64,000 bases of DNA. It comes from Paucidesulfovibrio sp050251775 (GTDB lineage: Bacteria > Desulfobacterota > Desulfovibrionia > Desulfovibrionales > Desulfovibrionaceae). Below, piece after piece: positions 52,716-61,829 of the stretch. Location of the stretch: NCBI GenBank assembly GCA_050251775.1, contig JBFWMD010000010.1, positions 4,781-68,780 on the forward strand, given 5' to 3'. Both the position numbers and the translations under genes were made by a program. The notes beneath the pieces are model-generated. The model did not search any database. It saw only the letters and a program-made list of their open reading frames with translations, and was not told the DNA's origin. Position 1 is the stretch's first letter; each line of letters starts with the position of its first letter.

Positions 52716-54074
52716 ATGCAGAAAGATCAAATCATCGAATGTCTGGTCGAATCCCTGGCCTATGGCGGGCGCGGCGTGGCCCGCGTGGATGGACGGGTCG
52801 TGTTTGTGGAGCGGGCCGTGCCGGGCCAGAAGGTCCGGGCGCGGCTGACCAAGGTCAAGAAGCGCTTTGCCGAGGCCGAGTTCGTGGAGCAGGTCAGCCC
52901 CTCCCCCGAGGCCGCCGAGCCGTTTTGCCGCCATTTCGGCGAATGCGGCGGCTGCCTCCTGCAACAGCTCTCCTACGAAGCCCAGTTGCGTGAAAAAGGG
53001 GCTCAGGTGGTGGAAACCATGCGCCGCATCGGCGGCGTGGAGTTTTCCGAGGTCCTGCCAGCCGTTGGCTCGCCCAAAACGCGCGCCTATCGCAACAAGA
53101 TGGAATTCGCCTTTGAAGGCGCGGGCGCGGGCTTGGCCCTGGGACTGCGCGTGCGCGGCGGCAAGCGCGTGGTGGACGTGCCCGGCTGTGGTCTGATGAC
53201 GGACAAGGCCATTGAGATCGTGCGCGAGGCCGGGGAATTCTGCCGCGAAACCGGCGTGCCCTCCTGGTCGCCCAAGAACCGCAAGGGCTTCTGGCGACAT
53301 CTGGTGGTGCGCCAGAGCCGCGAGGACCAACGCATTCTCGTCCACCTGATCACCTCGCTGGAACGCGACCACTACGAGGCCGCCGCTGCCCTGGGCCAAT
53401 ACCTCGTGGCCGAGGTGGGCGCGAACGGGTTCGTGCATTCCACGCGCAAAAGCGCCCAGGAACTGGCATTTGGCGAACGCCGCATCTTCGGCCTCGGCCA
53501 GGAGCTGCTCACGGAGCGCATCCGCATCGCCGAGCGCGACCTGCTCTTCAACATTTCCGCCAATGCCTTTTTCCAGCCCAATACGGACACCGCTGAAATC
53601 CTCTACGCCACGGCCCTGGACTTTGCAGGGCTTTCCGGCCACGAGCGTGTGCTCGATCTCTACTCCGGCGCGGGCGGCTTTGCCCTGGCTCTGGCCGCCA
53701 CGGCCGAAAGCGTCCTGGGTCTGGAGATGATCGAGGCCGCCGTGCTCGACGCCCGCAAAAACGCCGAGGCCAACAGCCTGACCAATTGCGAATTCCAGGT
53801 CGCGGACCTGGACGGCGGCACGGAAGAGCCCATCCGGCTGCCCCAGGCCGACGTGGTGGTCTGCGATCCGCCCCGGGGCGGCATGTCCGCGCCCCTGGTG
53901 GCAGCGCTCAAGCAAATGGCCCCGGAACGCATCGTGGCCGTGAGCTGCGACCCGCCCGCCCTGGCGCGCGACATGGCCCTGCTCGGCTATGAGCCGGTCC
54001 GTCTCGTGGCCGTGGACCAGTTTCCCCACACGGCCCACGTGGAATGTGTGGCCCTGCTGCAACGGCCCGCCTAG
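52716..54074 (+). CDS. rlmD: 23S rRNA (uracil-1939-C5)-methyltransferase RlmD-type
   Basis: A 452-residue protein with an N-terminal TRAM domain (about 1-60, VESLAYGGRGVARVDG), a [4Fe-4S] site with C71, C77 and C80 (CRHFGECGGC) and a further Cys in the PGCGLM segment, and a C-terminal Rossmann SAM domain (VLDLYSGAGGFALAL). The catalytic Cys lies in RIVAVSCDPPALARDM. This is the RumA/RlmD group of rRNA m5U methyltransferases. The exact target base was not tested. Confidence 0.92.
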   Translation: MQKDQIIECLVESLAYGGRGVARVDGRVVFVERAVPGQKVRARLTKVKKRFAEAEFVEQVSPSPEAAEPFCRHFGECGGCLLQQLSYEAQLREKGAQVVETMRRIGGVEFSEVLPAVGSPKTRAYRNKMEFAFEGAGAGLALGLRVRGGKRVVDVPGCGLMTDKAIEIVREAGEFCRETGVPSWSPKNRKGFWRHLVVRQSREDQRILVHLITSLERDHYEAAAALGQYLVAEVGANGFVHSTRKSAQELAFGERRIFGLGQELLTERIRIAERDLLFNISANAFFQPNTDTAEILYATALDFAGLSGHERVLDLYSGAGGFALALAATAESVLGLEMIEAAVLDARKNAEANSLTNCEFQVADLDGGTEEPIRLPQADVVVCDPPRGGMSAPLVAALKQMAPERIVAVSCDPPALARDMALLGYEPVRLVAVDQFPHTAHVECVALLQRPA

Positions 54075-54106
54075 CAGAAAAGGCCGGAAGAAAAGCAGAG
54101 AAGAAT

Positions 54107-54344
54107 GCCTCCGGCGGCCAAAGGGGCAATGCCCCTTTGGAATCCCATTCGGCGTTCCTGTTTGTTCCCGCGCTTGCGCGGGAACAAACAGGAACGCAAA
54201 GGGGGTTGCCAAGTCAGGAATCGAAACCGACGATTTTGCGTGGCGCTGAAAGCCCAACTCGCGCGCGGGAACGGATGCGTAGCATCCGGCCCCGCGCGCA
54301 AAGTGGGGTTCCAAGGGGCCGCGGGCCCCTTGGCCGCCGGAGGC
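54107..54344. repeat. 238-bp palindromic element with terminal inverted repeats and four internal hairpins
   Basis: The ends form an inverted repeat: 13 bp perfect (54107-54119 and 54332-54344), extended to about 20 bp with one extra A. Within it are perfect hairpins at 54118-54140 (10-bp stems), 54152-54197 (22-bp stems, loop TT), 54261-54299 (GCGCGCGGG outer stem and CGGATGC inner stem) and 54311-54333 (10-bp stems around GCG). It carries no gene. It is inserted between rlmD and uspA, just before a bidirectional terminator. The form resembles a REP/BIME or small non-autonomous (MITE-like) element. Confidence 0.85.
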
Positions 54345-54351
54345 ACAAAAA

Positions 54352-54394
54352 AAGGCCCGGAACGCGAAGCGTTCCGGGCCTTGAGTTTTTTTTT
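54352..54394. terminator. Bidirectional terminator between rlmD and uspA
   Basis: A 14-bp perfect stem (54352-54365 with 54369-54382, loop GAA) has nine T residues after it on the plus strand (54386-54394) and an A run before it (54347-54353), which is a T run for the minus strand. It can end transcripts of both converging genes. Confidence 0.92.
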
Positions 54395-54403
54395 GCCGGG
54401 AAG

Positions 54404-54853
54404 TTATTTGTCGCTGGGCAGGCGGTGCTTCATGCGGATGGCGAGCACGGGGCAGGGTGCGATGTGCAGCAGGATATGCGCGGTGCTGCCGATGATCATG
54501 CCCACGATGTTGGAGCGGCCGCGTGAGCCGATGATGATGATATCGGCGCTTTCGCGTTCGGCGGCGTCGGCGATGGCCTGGGCGGCGGGTCCGTCCAGGA
54601 GCAGGGCTTCGTGCTCCACGTTGTTTTTGACCATGAGTTCGCGATACCAGGCCTGGATGTGCGTGGCCCGGCGGCGCATTTCCTTCATGGTGTACTGGTG
54701 GGCCGGGTCTTCGGTGACGATGGTCTGTCCGCGATAGGTGGAGACGATGACGACCTTGGAATTGAACGCCTTGGCCAGGTCAACGGCGTATTGCGCGGCG
54801 TGCTTGGAATGTTCGGAGCCGTCGGCGCCGAGCATGATTTTCTTCATGGCCAT
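54404..54853 (-). CDS. Universal stress protein UspA family
   Basis: A 149-residue single-domain Usp protein. It begins KKIMLGADGSEHSKHAAQYAVDLA and ends with the nucleotide-binding G-x2-G-x9-G-S pattern (GSRGRSNIVGMIIGS) and HIAPCPVLAIR, so it is of the ATP-binding class. The start at 54853 is chosen because GGAGG lies 9 nt upstream; 54847 is the alternative. Confidence 0.95.
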   Translation of the reverse strand: MAMKKIMLGADGSEHSKHAAQYAVDLAKAFNSKVVIVSTYRGQTIVTEDPAHQYTMKEMRRRATHIQAWYRELMVKNNVEHEALLLDGPAAQAIADAAERESADIIIIGSRGRSNIVGMIIGSTAHILLHIAPCPVLAIRMKHRLPSDK

Positions 54854-55027
54854 GCGGGGGTTCCTCCAGGGGCTTGAATGAAAACGTTTTTTTCTTCTGT
54901 CTTCTGTAGGACGTTTTGGGGCAAAAGGCAACGGGGGGCAGGAAAAGTGATCGGGTCGGCAAGGGACGCCGGCGGTCTTGAGCTTGGGGGCCGGGCCATG
55001 TAGGGAGGAGGCAACAGGGAGCGAGGC

Positions 55028-56293
55028 ATGAACCGACCCACGATTCGGAAGGGGCTTTTGGATCTGGTGTTTTCCGGCGCGTACATGAAGCGCTGGAACG
55101 ACAAGTTGCGGCCATTGCAATTGGTGGAGGTGGACAAGCAGTCGCACAAGATGATCGTGGCCTGGCTGCTTTTCATGCTCAACAGCCGGGACATGGACGA
55201 TGGGGCACGCTTGTCCCTGGGCGAGCAGGTGGTCGAGGGCGGCATGTTCGACTATCTGTTCCGGCTGGTGATCACGGATATCAAGCCTCCGGTGTTCTAT
55301 CAGATCAAGGCCAATCCGGACGACTATGCGCGGCTTTCGAGCTGGGTGCTCAGGAAGCTGCGTCCGCGTCTTGCGCCCTTGGGCGAGGATTTCAACGCGC
55401 GCATGGCCGAGTGGCTGGCCGTACCCGAGGAGGACTCCCTGGCCCGCCGGATTCTGGGCGCGGCGCATCTTTATGCCAGCTATTCCGAGTTCAAGCTCAT
55501 CAAGGGGCTGAATCCCTCGGGCTACGACATGCACGAGATTGAGCGCAGTTTCCTGGACCGTCTGGAGGCGTTGCGGGACGTGCAGGGCGTTTCCGAACTG
55601 CTGGCCGGACTTCGGGACGAGGCCGAGGCCGGAGCCATGGCCCGTCTGGCCGCGCTTTGCGGGCATCTGCGTTTCCAGCAGCGCTGGTCCCAGACGCCGC
55701 GCGTGCCCGAGACAACGGTGCTCGGCCATGTGTTTCTGGTGGCGGCCTATGCCTGGTTTTTCAGTCTGGAGGTGGGGGCCTGCCGGGCGCGGCGGCAGAA
55801 CAATTTTTTCGCGGGCTTGTTTCACGACCTGCCGGAGCTGCTTACGCGGGACATCATTTCCCCGGTGAAGAAGTCCGCGCCCGAGATCGCGGACCTGATC
55901 CACGCCTACGAGGACCGCGAACTGGAGCGCCAGGTGCTGGAGCCGCTGCGCAGTGGCGGCTACGCGGACGTGGCCGCGCGGCTGGAATACTATCTGGGCA
56001 AGGAGATCGGCTCCGAGTTCGAGGCCTGCGTGTTGCGAGGCGGCAAGGTCAAGCGCGTGAGCAGCGAGGAACTGGCCCGGCGTTTCAATGCGGACGGTTT
56101 CGACCCCAAGGACGGCGAACTGCTCAAGATGTGCGACAGCGTGTCCGCGTTCATCGAGGCCTATGCCGCCATCAAGAACGGCATCAGCGCGGACCAGTTG
56201 CATCAGGCGGTCTGGCGGCTGCGCGGGCTCTACAGCGAGACTTCGGAAATCGCCGGGGTCCAGGTGGGCGCGTTGCTGGCGGACTTTGACTGA
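55028..56293 (+). CDS. YfbR-like HD-domain phosphohydrolase with long N-terminal region
   Basis: A 421-residue protein. The HD domain lies in the C-terminal half: H234 in VLGHVFLVA, H266-D267 in GLFHDLPELLTRDIISPVK, which matches the YfbR-type HD-ELLTGDLPTPVK pattern, and the Asp in KMCDSVSAFIEAY. YfbR enzymes are 5'-deoxynucleotidases of about 200 residues; this one has about 220 extra N-terminal residues of unknown role. Substrate not determined. It is divergent from the upstream uspA gene. Confidence 0.8.
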   Translation: MNRPTIRKGLLDLVFSGAYMKRWNDKLRPLQLVEVDKQSHKMIVAWLLFMLNSRDMDDGARLSLGEQVVEGGMFDYLFRLVITDIKPPVFYQIKANPDDYARLSSWVLRKLRPRLAPLGEDFNARMAEWLAVPEEDSLARRILGAAHLYASYSEFKLIKGLNPSGYDMHEIERSFLDRLEALRDVQGVSELLAGLRDEAEAGAMARLAALCGHLRFQQRWSQTPRVPETTVLGHVFLVAAYAWFFSLEVGACRARRQNNFFAGLFHDLPELLTRDIISPVKKSAPEIADLIHAYEDRELERQVLEPLRSGGYADVAARLEYYLGKEIGSEFEACVLRGGKVKRVSSEELARRFNADGFDPKDGELLKMCDSVSAFIEAYAAIKNGISADQLHQAVWRLRGLYSETSEIAGVQVGALLADFD

Positions 56294-56311
56294 CCGGCGT
56301 GTTCCGGCCCG

Positions 56312-57109
56312 CTACTCCCGGCGGTCGCGTTCGTGGGAGAGGGAGTTCAGGAACAGGCCCACCAGGACCAGCCCGAGAATGGCCTCGGCCGAGACGAGGC
56401 AGCGCGTGGTGTTGTTGATGGGCACGATGTCGCCGTACCCCAGGGTGGTGATGGACACTGCCGAGAGATAGAACATGCGCCAGAAGACGTGTTCGTTATC
56501 CGAGGGAAAGCCCCGGGCCGAGTCGAGCAGGGTGCGGATGTCGCGGTGCAGGGTTTCGGGCACGGGCAGGATGGCGGCTTCGCGGCCGGGGTAGGCCGCG
56601 TCCCCCGGAAAGATGCAGGCGGGCGGCACGGGCCAGGAATCGCCACCCTTGGGCACGGCCAGATAGTAGTGCATGGTCTTGCCCTGGACCTCTTTTTTCA
56701 GCCCGTACACGTCCGTGAGCAGCACGCCCACGGGTCGGGTTTCCGCTGTATTGCGCAGTTCGTCCACCACAGGCAGGAGCAGCCGCAGGCTGACGCCTTC
56801 GTCCGCCGGTTCCACGCTGGTCACGAGGATGCCTTCGGGGTCCACGGCCTTGCCGCCGCGTCGGGCCATTTTATCTTCGGAGGTGAATCCCGCCACCCGC
56901 GCCGTGGCGTCATGCACTCCTGTGGCGATGCGGCGGCAGAGGTCGTGCCAGGATTGCTCGTGGCGCACGGTGCTGTGGTAGAAGCCGTCGCTGTGCAGCG
57001 TGTAGATGCCTGCGAACACGGGGATCAGGGCCAGAAAGCAGAGCGCCCAGCCCAGGCTGGGAACCTGGGCCAGCAGATTGGAGATGGCCCGGCAGGTCTT
57101 CTTGATCAT
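56312..57109 (-). CDS. Two-transmembrane ion channel with a large extracytoplasmic domain
   Basis: A 265-residue protein starting at 57109 (AAAGGAAAGAG upstream). TM1 is at about 17-37; the pore helix and K+-channel filter SITTLGYGDIVP are at about 218-230; TM2 is at about 236-256. Ordinary two-TM channels have about 30 residues between TM1 and filter; here there are about 180, including HDATARVAGFTSED and VPPACIFPGDAAYPG, presumed periplasmic. No RCK domain is attached. The filter TLGYGD supports potassium selectivity. Confidence 0.85.
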   Translation of the reverse strand: MIKKTCRAISNLLAQVPSLGWALCFLALIPVFAGIYTLHSDGFYHSTVRHEQSWHDLCRRIATGVHDATARVAGFTSEDKMARRGGKAVDPEGILVTSVEPADEGVSLRLLLPVVDELRNTAETRPVGVLLTDVYGLKKEVQGKTMHYYLAVPKGGDSWPVPPACIFPGDAAYPGREAAILPVPETLHRDIRTLLDSARGFPSDNEHVFWRMFYLSAVSITTLGYGDIVPINNTTRCLVSAEAILGLVLVGLFLNSLSHERDRRE

Positions 57110-57235
57110 CTCTTTCCTTTGCCGGGCCGTTGTGGAAGGGGAAAGGCGCGGCCCGGAGCGGGGCGAATGTTCCACGAAAGGCCCGGAGGTGCAAGCCCGC
57201 TGGAAATGAGCGCGCCGCTTCAGCTCCGGGGCGGT

Positions 57236-57427
57236 TCAGTCCCGGCGTATTTCGAGTCGTGCCGGAGTCGGGGCCAGGGCGTGGGCTGGGATTTCAGCGG
57301 GTTCCTTGTGGCCGCATTCCAGACATTGCCAATGGCTGCGGGCGACCAGCCCGCAACGCAGAGCGTTGTGGTAGCGGTGGTAGGTCCTGAGGCCGCAACC
57401 GGGGCAGGGGCGTATTTGCAGCAGCAT
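57236..57427 (-). CDS. Small zinc-ribbon protein
   Basis: A 63-residue product with two CxxC pairs (CPGCG near residue 8 and CLECG near residue 35) that could form a zinc ribbon, separated by Tyr/His/Arg-rich sequence. No Shine-Dalgarno sequence is visible before the ATG. I regard it as likely but not certain. Confidence 0.5.
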   Translation of the reverse strand: MLLQIRPCPGCGLRTYHRYHNALRCGLVARSHWQCLECGHKEPAEIPAHALAPTPARLEIRRD

Positions 57428-57539
57428 GGTGAGAGGAACGATACGTGCCGATTGTCACGCGGCAATCGTTTCCGTATGACGCTTGGGTGAAGAAAACGGG
57501 CCGTGACCGGAAAATGGTCCGGGCCGGCAGGGGGAAGGA

Positions 57540-58043
57540 ATGGACAGTGTTTTGATCCGCCGGGTGCGCGGGGAAGACCGGAAAGGGTGCTGCGGGGTGG
57601 AGGCGGCCTGCTTTCCGCAGGAAGAGGCGGCCAGTCCGGCGGCCATTGCCGACCGGATTCGGATTTTTCCGGAGGGGTTCTACGTGGCCGAGGCTCTGGA
57701 CCGGGGCACGTCCGTGATCGCGGGCATGGTCAATAGCGGGGCCACGGACAAGGGGGACATCACGGACGAGGCTTTCAAACAGTTGGTGGGCCACGATCCG
57801 GACGGGGAAAACATGGTGGTGTTCTCGCTGTCGGTGCGCCCGGAATGGCGCGGTTGCGGCATTGCCTGGCGGCTCATGGAGCGCTTTGCCGAGGAGTCAC
57901 GAAAGCTGGGCAAACAGCGCATCCTGCTGCTCTGCAAGGAGCACCACGTGGTGTTCTACCGGCGGCTGGGCTTTGCCCACGGCGGCCTTTCAGTTTCGAC
58001 CCATGGCGGGGCGGCCTGGCACGAGATGTGTCGGGAGCTGTAG
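57540..58043 (+). CDS. GNAT-family N-acetyltransferase
   Basis: A 167-residue acetyl-CoA-dependent transferase. Motif B/A is seen as VVFSLSVRPEWRGCGIAWRLM (the R-x-x-G-x-A loop binds acetyl-CoA), followed by HHVVFYRRLGF, the usual end of the fold. The early CFPQEEAASPAAIADRI segment resembles arylalkylamine acetyltransferases. Substrate unknown. GGGGGAAGG precedes the start. Confidence 0.88.
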   Translation: MDSVLIRRVRGEDRKGCCGVEAACFPQEEAASPAAIADRIRIFPEGFYVAEALDRGTSVIAGMVNSGATDKGDITDEAFKQLVGHDPDGENMVVFSLSVRPEWRGCGIAWRLMERFAEESRKLGKQRILLLCKEHHVVFYRRLGFAHGGLSVSTHGGAAWHEMCREL

Positions 58044-58079
58044 CGCCGTGCAGGCTCCGGGCGCGTTTTCCGGCAGCGG

Positions 58080-60515
58080 CTAGAGGGGCTTCTGCATAGC
58101 GAAGATGCACTGGGTCTTGGACATGCCCGTGGAGCCCTTGAGCAGGGCCGTGTTCGGATACATGGTCCCCAGGCAGCCCGCCTCGGCGCAGATGCGCCGG
58201 AAGCCTTCGGCCGAGAGGAAGGTCGCGTGGGACAGGCACTTCAGATACCACCAGTCCTTGGGGCTCCCCTCGACCTTGTCCACCCAGCCCGTGGTTCCCA
58301 TGGCCACGGCCCCAGGCCGGAGCATGCCCGCCACCTGGCGCATGACGCCCACCGGGGCGAGCAGGTGCTCGAAGACCTCGGTCATGGTCACCATGTCCAT
58401 GGATTCCGGTGTGACGCGGTCCGGGGGCCGGAAGCGGCGGATCATTTCCGGTAGCAGTTCCTTGCGGAAGTTGTGCTCCACGAAAACGTCGGCCATGCGT
58501 TCGAAGCTAGGGAGATGTCCGAGGCCCAGACGTTCAAGCCCAGGCCGAGCAGGTAGTTGTAGCTCAGGCCACCGCCGCATCCGAACACGAGCACCTTGGA
58601 ATTGCCCGGCAGGTTGTGCAGCCGCAGGAAGGCGTCCACCATGGTCACCTCGCGCACGGCGCGGTTGACCTGCTTGTCGATGGCGTCGCCCGAGCCCGGC
58701 GCGTGGAAGACCTCGCTCTGCTCCGGGGTGAGCACGTCGAAGCCCACATGGAAGAGCATCCTGCAGCGGGGGCAGGCGTAGTAGGGGCGGGCGTAGCCCT
58801 GGGGCTGCACCTGGGCTTCCCGGATCACGCCGTCGCTCTGGTCCCGCGTGAAGGCCAGCCGCGCCGAAGCGCCGCAGACCTTGCAGGGCCACGTGGCGGG
58901 CGGGGGCGTCCGCTCCGCCGGGTTCCAGCGCGCAGGTCCCTGTTCCGGGGCGAAGATTCTGGTCCGGGAGGCGGTCGTTGCCTTGGGCCCGGCCCCGCTC
59001 TCCATTTCCTGGGTCGTCCCTGAAACTGGTCCTGTTTCCGGCCTGTCTGCCGCGCCGTGCGCCATTCCGGCGTCGTTTCCGGCTTTCCGCGTCCCGTTCT
59101 TCGTTTCCTTGTGGACGCCGTCTTTCCCCATTGGGGCCGCGTTGTCCGGTCCGGCGAGCACAGCGTCGATGAACCGCGCCGCGCCTGGCAGCAGGGCCAG
59201 CTTTTCCGCGACCAGCGCGCGGGCCCGGCCCGTCAGCCGGACCAGTTCGGCGTCCTCCGGAATCAGGCTGGCCAGGCAACGGCGCACGAACGCGGGGTAG
59301 GAGCGTTCCAAAAGGTGTTCGTGGTCCCCTTCGGGCAGCACGCCCTCGATGTGCCGTCCCATGGCGATGGCGAAGCGTTCTTGGTGCAGCCGGAACAAGG
59401 GATCGAACGAATGGGCCGCGCCGTATGCCGCGTGGGCGTTGCGGAACTCCTCGTCCGCGCAGGCGATGAAGGTGAAGGTGGAGAGGTTCCAGGGCTCGAT
59501 GGAAAAGTGGAGGCCCGCTTGGTGCGCCACGGAGAACCAGTCCCCGGGAAAGGTGTTCATGTGAACGGGCAGGAAGAGGCTGGCCGGGAAATCCCAGTAG
59601 GCGAAGCCCGATTCGCTCAGGGTGCAGTCCACGGCCACGCCGTGCTCGCTGAGCAACCGGCAGTATTCCCCGGCCGTGACCACCGGGGCCGCGCTCATGT
59701 TCGTGGCGGCGATGGAGACGATCAGATCGGCCTCGCCGTCCCCGTGGGGCAGGGGATGCGTGAAGTCGCCGGTTTCAAAGGAGAGGTTGGGCAGATTGAA
59801 GGATTTCCGGCAGACTTCGATGGAATGCGGGCTGAAGTCGTAGCCCACTACGCGGGCGTCGGGATATTCGAGGGCCAGGCGGTGCGTGGTCCTGCCCAGG
59901 CCGCAGCCCAGTTCGAGGATGGTCCGGGGCGCGATGCGCAGGTTGCGGTCGATGATATCCCGAATGGATTCGTAACGGTCCAGGACCAGCGGATACTTGC
60001 TGTTGTCCCATTGCTCCGGTTCGGTGTTCAGCAGGTGGTCCTTGTTTTTGCGCACGCAGTTGTCGTTGTGGAAGCAGGGCTGCTTGACCAGCGTGAGCCG
60101 AGCGTCGCCCTCCCGGCGCTCCCCGGCGAGCCTGCCGCGCACCGAGGTGAAGGGCCGCAGCCGCACGCCGGGCACGCGGTTCAGCCCTACGTGCTGCACC
60201 AGTCGCGCGCAGAATGTGGAGAGGTCCCCGCCGAGCAGGACCCAGTCCGCTCCGGGGGGCGAGCGAGGGATAGTAATTTTTTTCCGTCAGATAGTATTTG
60301 TGGAAGGCCTCATCCATCAGCGGAAAGACGAACGGCGCGCGCGAATGCATCAACGAGCCCTTGAAGCGGATGTGGAAGCATTGCAGGCGGTCGAGGCGCA
60401 GGGGTGCGTCCGGATCGCAGGTGGTTTCCACATGGCCGCGCAGCACGGCCCGCAACGCAGGCACGAGGGCGGGGGCTTCCTCGGCCGGAAGATACAGGTT
60501 CAGGGGCTGTTTCAT
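58080..60515 (-). pseudogene. Two-domain class I SAM methyltransferase gene, broken by two frameshifts
   Basis: The reading from MKQPLNLYLPAEEAPALV at 60515 to the stop at 58080 spans three frames. Shift 1 is at a run of six C (plus-strand G 60254-60259): the continuation (GADWVLLGGDLSTF) needs one C fewer. Shift 2 is at a run of three C (plus-strand G 58510-58512): the continuation (DISPSFERMADVF) needs one C more. Correcting both restores 811 codons, a multiple of three. Domains: N-terminal region of unknown role, methyltransferase 1 with ILELGCGLGRTTHRLALE, an Ala/Gly/Pro/Thr-rich linker, a Cys pair region (CKVCG, CPRCR) and methyltransferase 2 with VLVFGCGGGLSYNYLL and EVFEHLLAPVGVM. It may be a real pseudogene, a phase-variable gene, or contain sequencing errors. 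Substrates unknown. Confidence 0.8.
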
Positions 60516-60681
60516 GAGAGGCTCTCGGGGGGTGGCGTTGTCTGCGTCGGTCCGTTGACAGCGGTTTCATCAGAGCAAGTCGCATGCCATCCACTGGTCC
60601 CCGCACAGCCGGTTCTCCGCAGTCGGCCGCCATGCCGCCATACCCCAGGACGCTGTACGCCGTCCTTCCCGCCCGATCCGG

Positions 60682-61095
60682 TCAGAGCGCCTCGTCGTTG
60701 TCGTAGACGTTGCAGATGCAACAGAGGAAGGTTCCCGGCTCGCTGTCGCTGACGTTGCGCATGCCGTGGGGCTCGTGCGCGCCGGAATAGACCCAGTCGC
60801 CCTGCTTGCAGATTTTGGAGGCCACGGGCTCGTCCGTTTCCGGATCATAGGCAAAGCATTCGAACGTGCCGGATTCGATGTACATGGTCTGGAGGTAGAA
60901 GTGACTGTGGGCCGGAATGACCCCGTCCGGTTCCACGGTGAAGTGGCGCAGGCCGTATTCGGGCTGTCCGTTCTGGTCTTTGCCCACCTTGGAGAGCCAG
61001 CGGATGGTCACTCCCGTGACCACGCGGCGCTCGCCCTTGTACATGGTTTCCCTGACAGGAATGCCCTCGACCTCGGTGACGTTCTTGGCAATCAT
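60682..61095 (-). CDS. Cupin-domain protein
   Basis: A 137-residue small beta-barrel protein starting at 61095 (AGGCGGAA upstream). Metal-ligand residues of the cupin motifs are H63 and H65 (PAHSHFYLQTMYIESG) and H107/H110 (GAHEPHGMRN); a Glu of motif 1 is in YIESG. A C-terminal FLCCICNVYDND is Cys-rich. Sequence is typical of the one-domain cupins of unknown substrate. Ordinary gene next to the broken methyltransferase gene. Confidence 0.85.
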   Translation of the reverse strand: MIAKNVTEVEGIPVRETMYKGERRVVTGVTIRWLSKVGKDQNGQPEYGLRHFTVEPDGVIPAHSHFYLQTMYIESGTFECFAYDPETDEPVASKICKQGDWVYSGAHEPHGMRNVSDSEPGTFLCCICNVYDNDEAL

Positions 61096-61829
61096 GATGT
61101 TCCGCCTGTTGCGTTTAAAGGGATGTTTCCGGACTCTTAGCACGAACGGCCGCCGGACAAAACCCGTCTATGGGCCGGGGGGCGCCTGTCCGGGCTTGAC
61201 AGCCTGTTTAGCGGATTTTGAGTGTTGTATCCGCTGACACATTTCTTCGGAAACGAGTCATCCTCGATGTTTTTGGGAAGGACCAGTATACGCGGCAAGT
61301 GGGAAAGAAGTTTTCGAGCTGAACACATATCGAATGGCATGATTTGTGCTGAAATAGGCTAGATTATGAATCATTGCTCAGGATATCACGTTTTCGTCAA
61401 TATGTTTTCGGCATGATGGTGTTTCTCAACCCTGTGTTGTTTTTGGGGGAAAATTTAAAAGAATGGTGAGGATTAATGCCATGCGCTTCCTACTGGAAAC
61501 CCCAAGGACGCCCGGAATGGGTCGTCGAGATATTTTGATACCCAACTGTCTGGTTTCAGGCATCCGGTGGACGAATTTCGCGCCATTCTTTTTCACGGAA
61601 GCCGATTGGCATGAGAAGGCTGTACGAACAATAGATTTTCGTATTGAATATATCCATTGATCATGATATAAGATTCTAGTGAGTCGCTGGATGCTTAACA
61701 ATTTCAGCAAGATGGGCTCACTGATTTTTGTGATGACTTTTTTCAGGATGAAGTATAAAAAAGTCGACCTGTGTGAAACGGCATAACCGGGACAATTCCG
61801 GATTTTTAACATTTTTGGAGCAAGTGTCC
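61096..61829. other. AT-richer gap of about 730 bp upstream of a group of unrecognised genes
   Basis: GC content falls clearly after about 61200. Reading frames on both strands overlap, are short, and lack ribosome-binding sites and recognisable domains. A TATAAA at 61754-61759 could be the -10 of the next gene. I see no tRNA, IS or att-like repeat marking the boundary. Confidence 0.5.

Noticed and set aside
54118..54140. The hairpin after rlmD as a simple terminator
   Set aside because: No T run follows on either strand, and it is one arm of a larger element; the real terminator is at 54352-54394.
54404..56203. A 599-codon minus-strand frame joining uspA to the antisense of the HD-domain gene
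   Set aside because: Only the last 149 codons are a Usp protein, with a good ribosome-binding site before its ATG; the rest mirrors the plus-strand gene.
61196..61224. TTGACA in the gap before the right-end gene group
   Set aside because: The sequence 17 bp downstream (TGAGTG) is not a -10, and the nearest gene is 600 bp away.
61426..61812. A 128-codon minus-strand frame and an overlapping 65-codon plus-strand frame
   Set aside because: They conflict, have no ribosome-binding site and no recognisable motif; composition looks non-coding.
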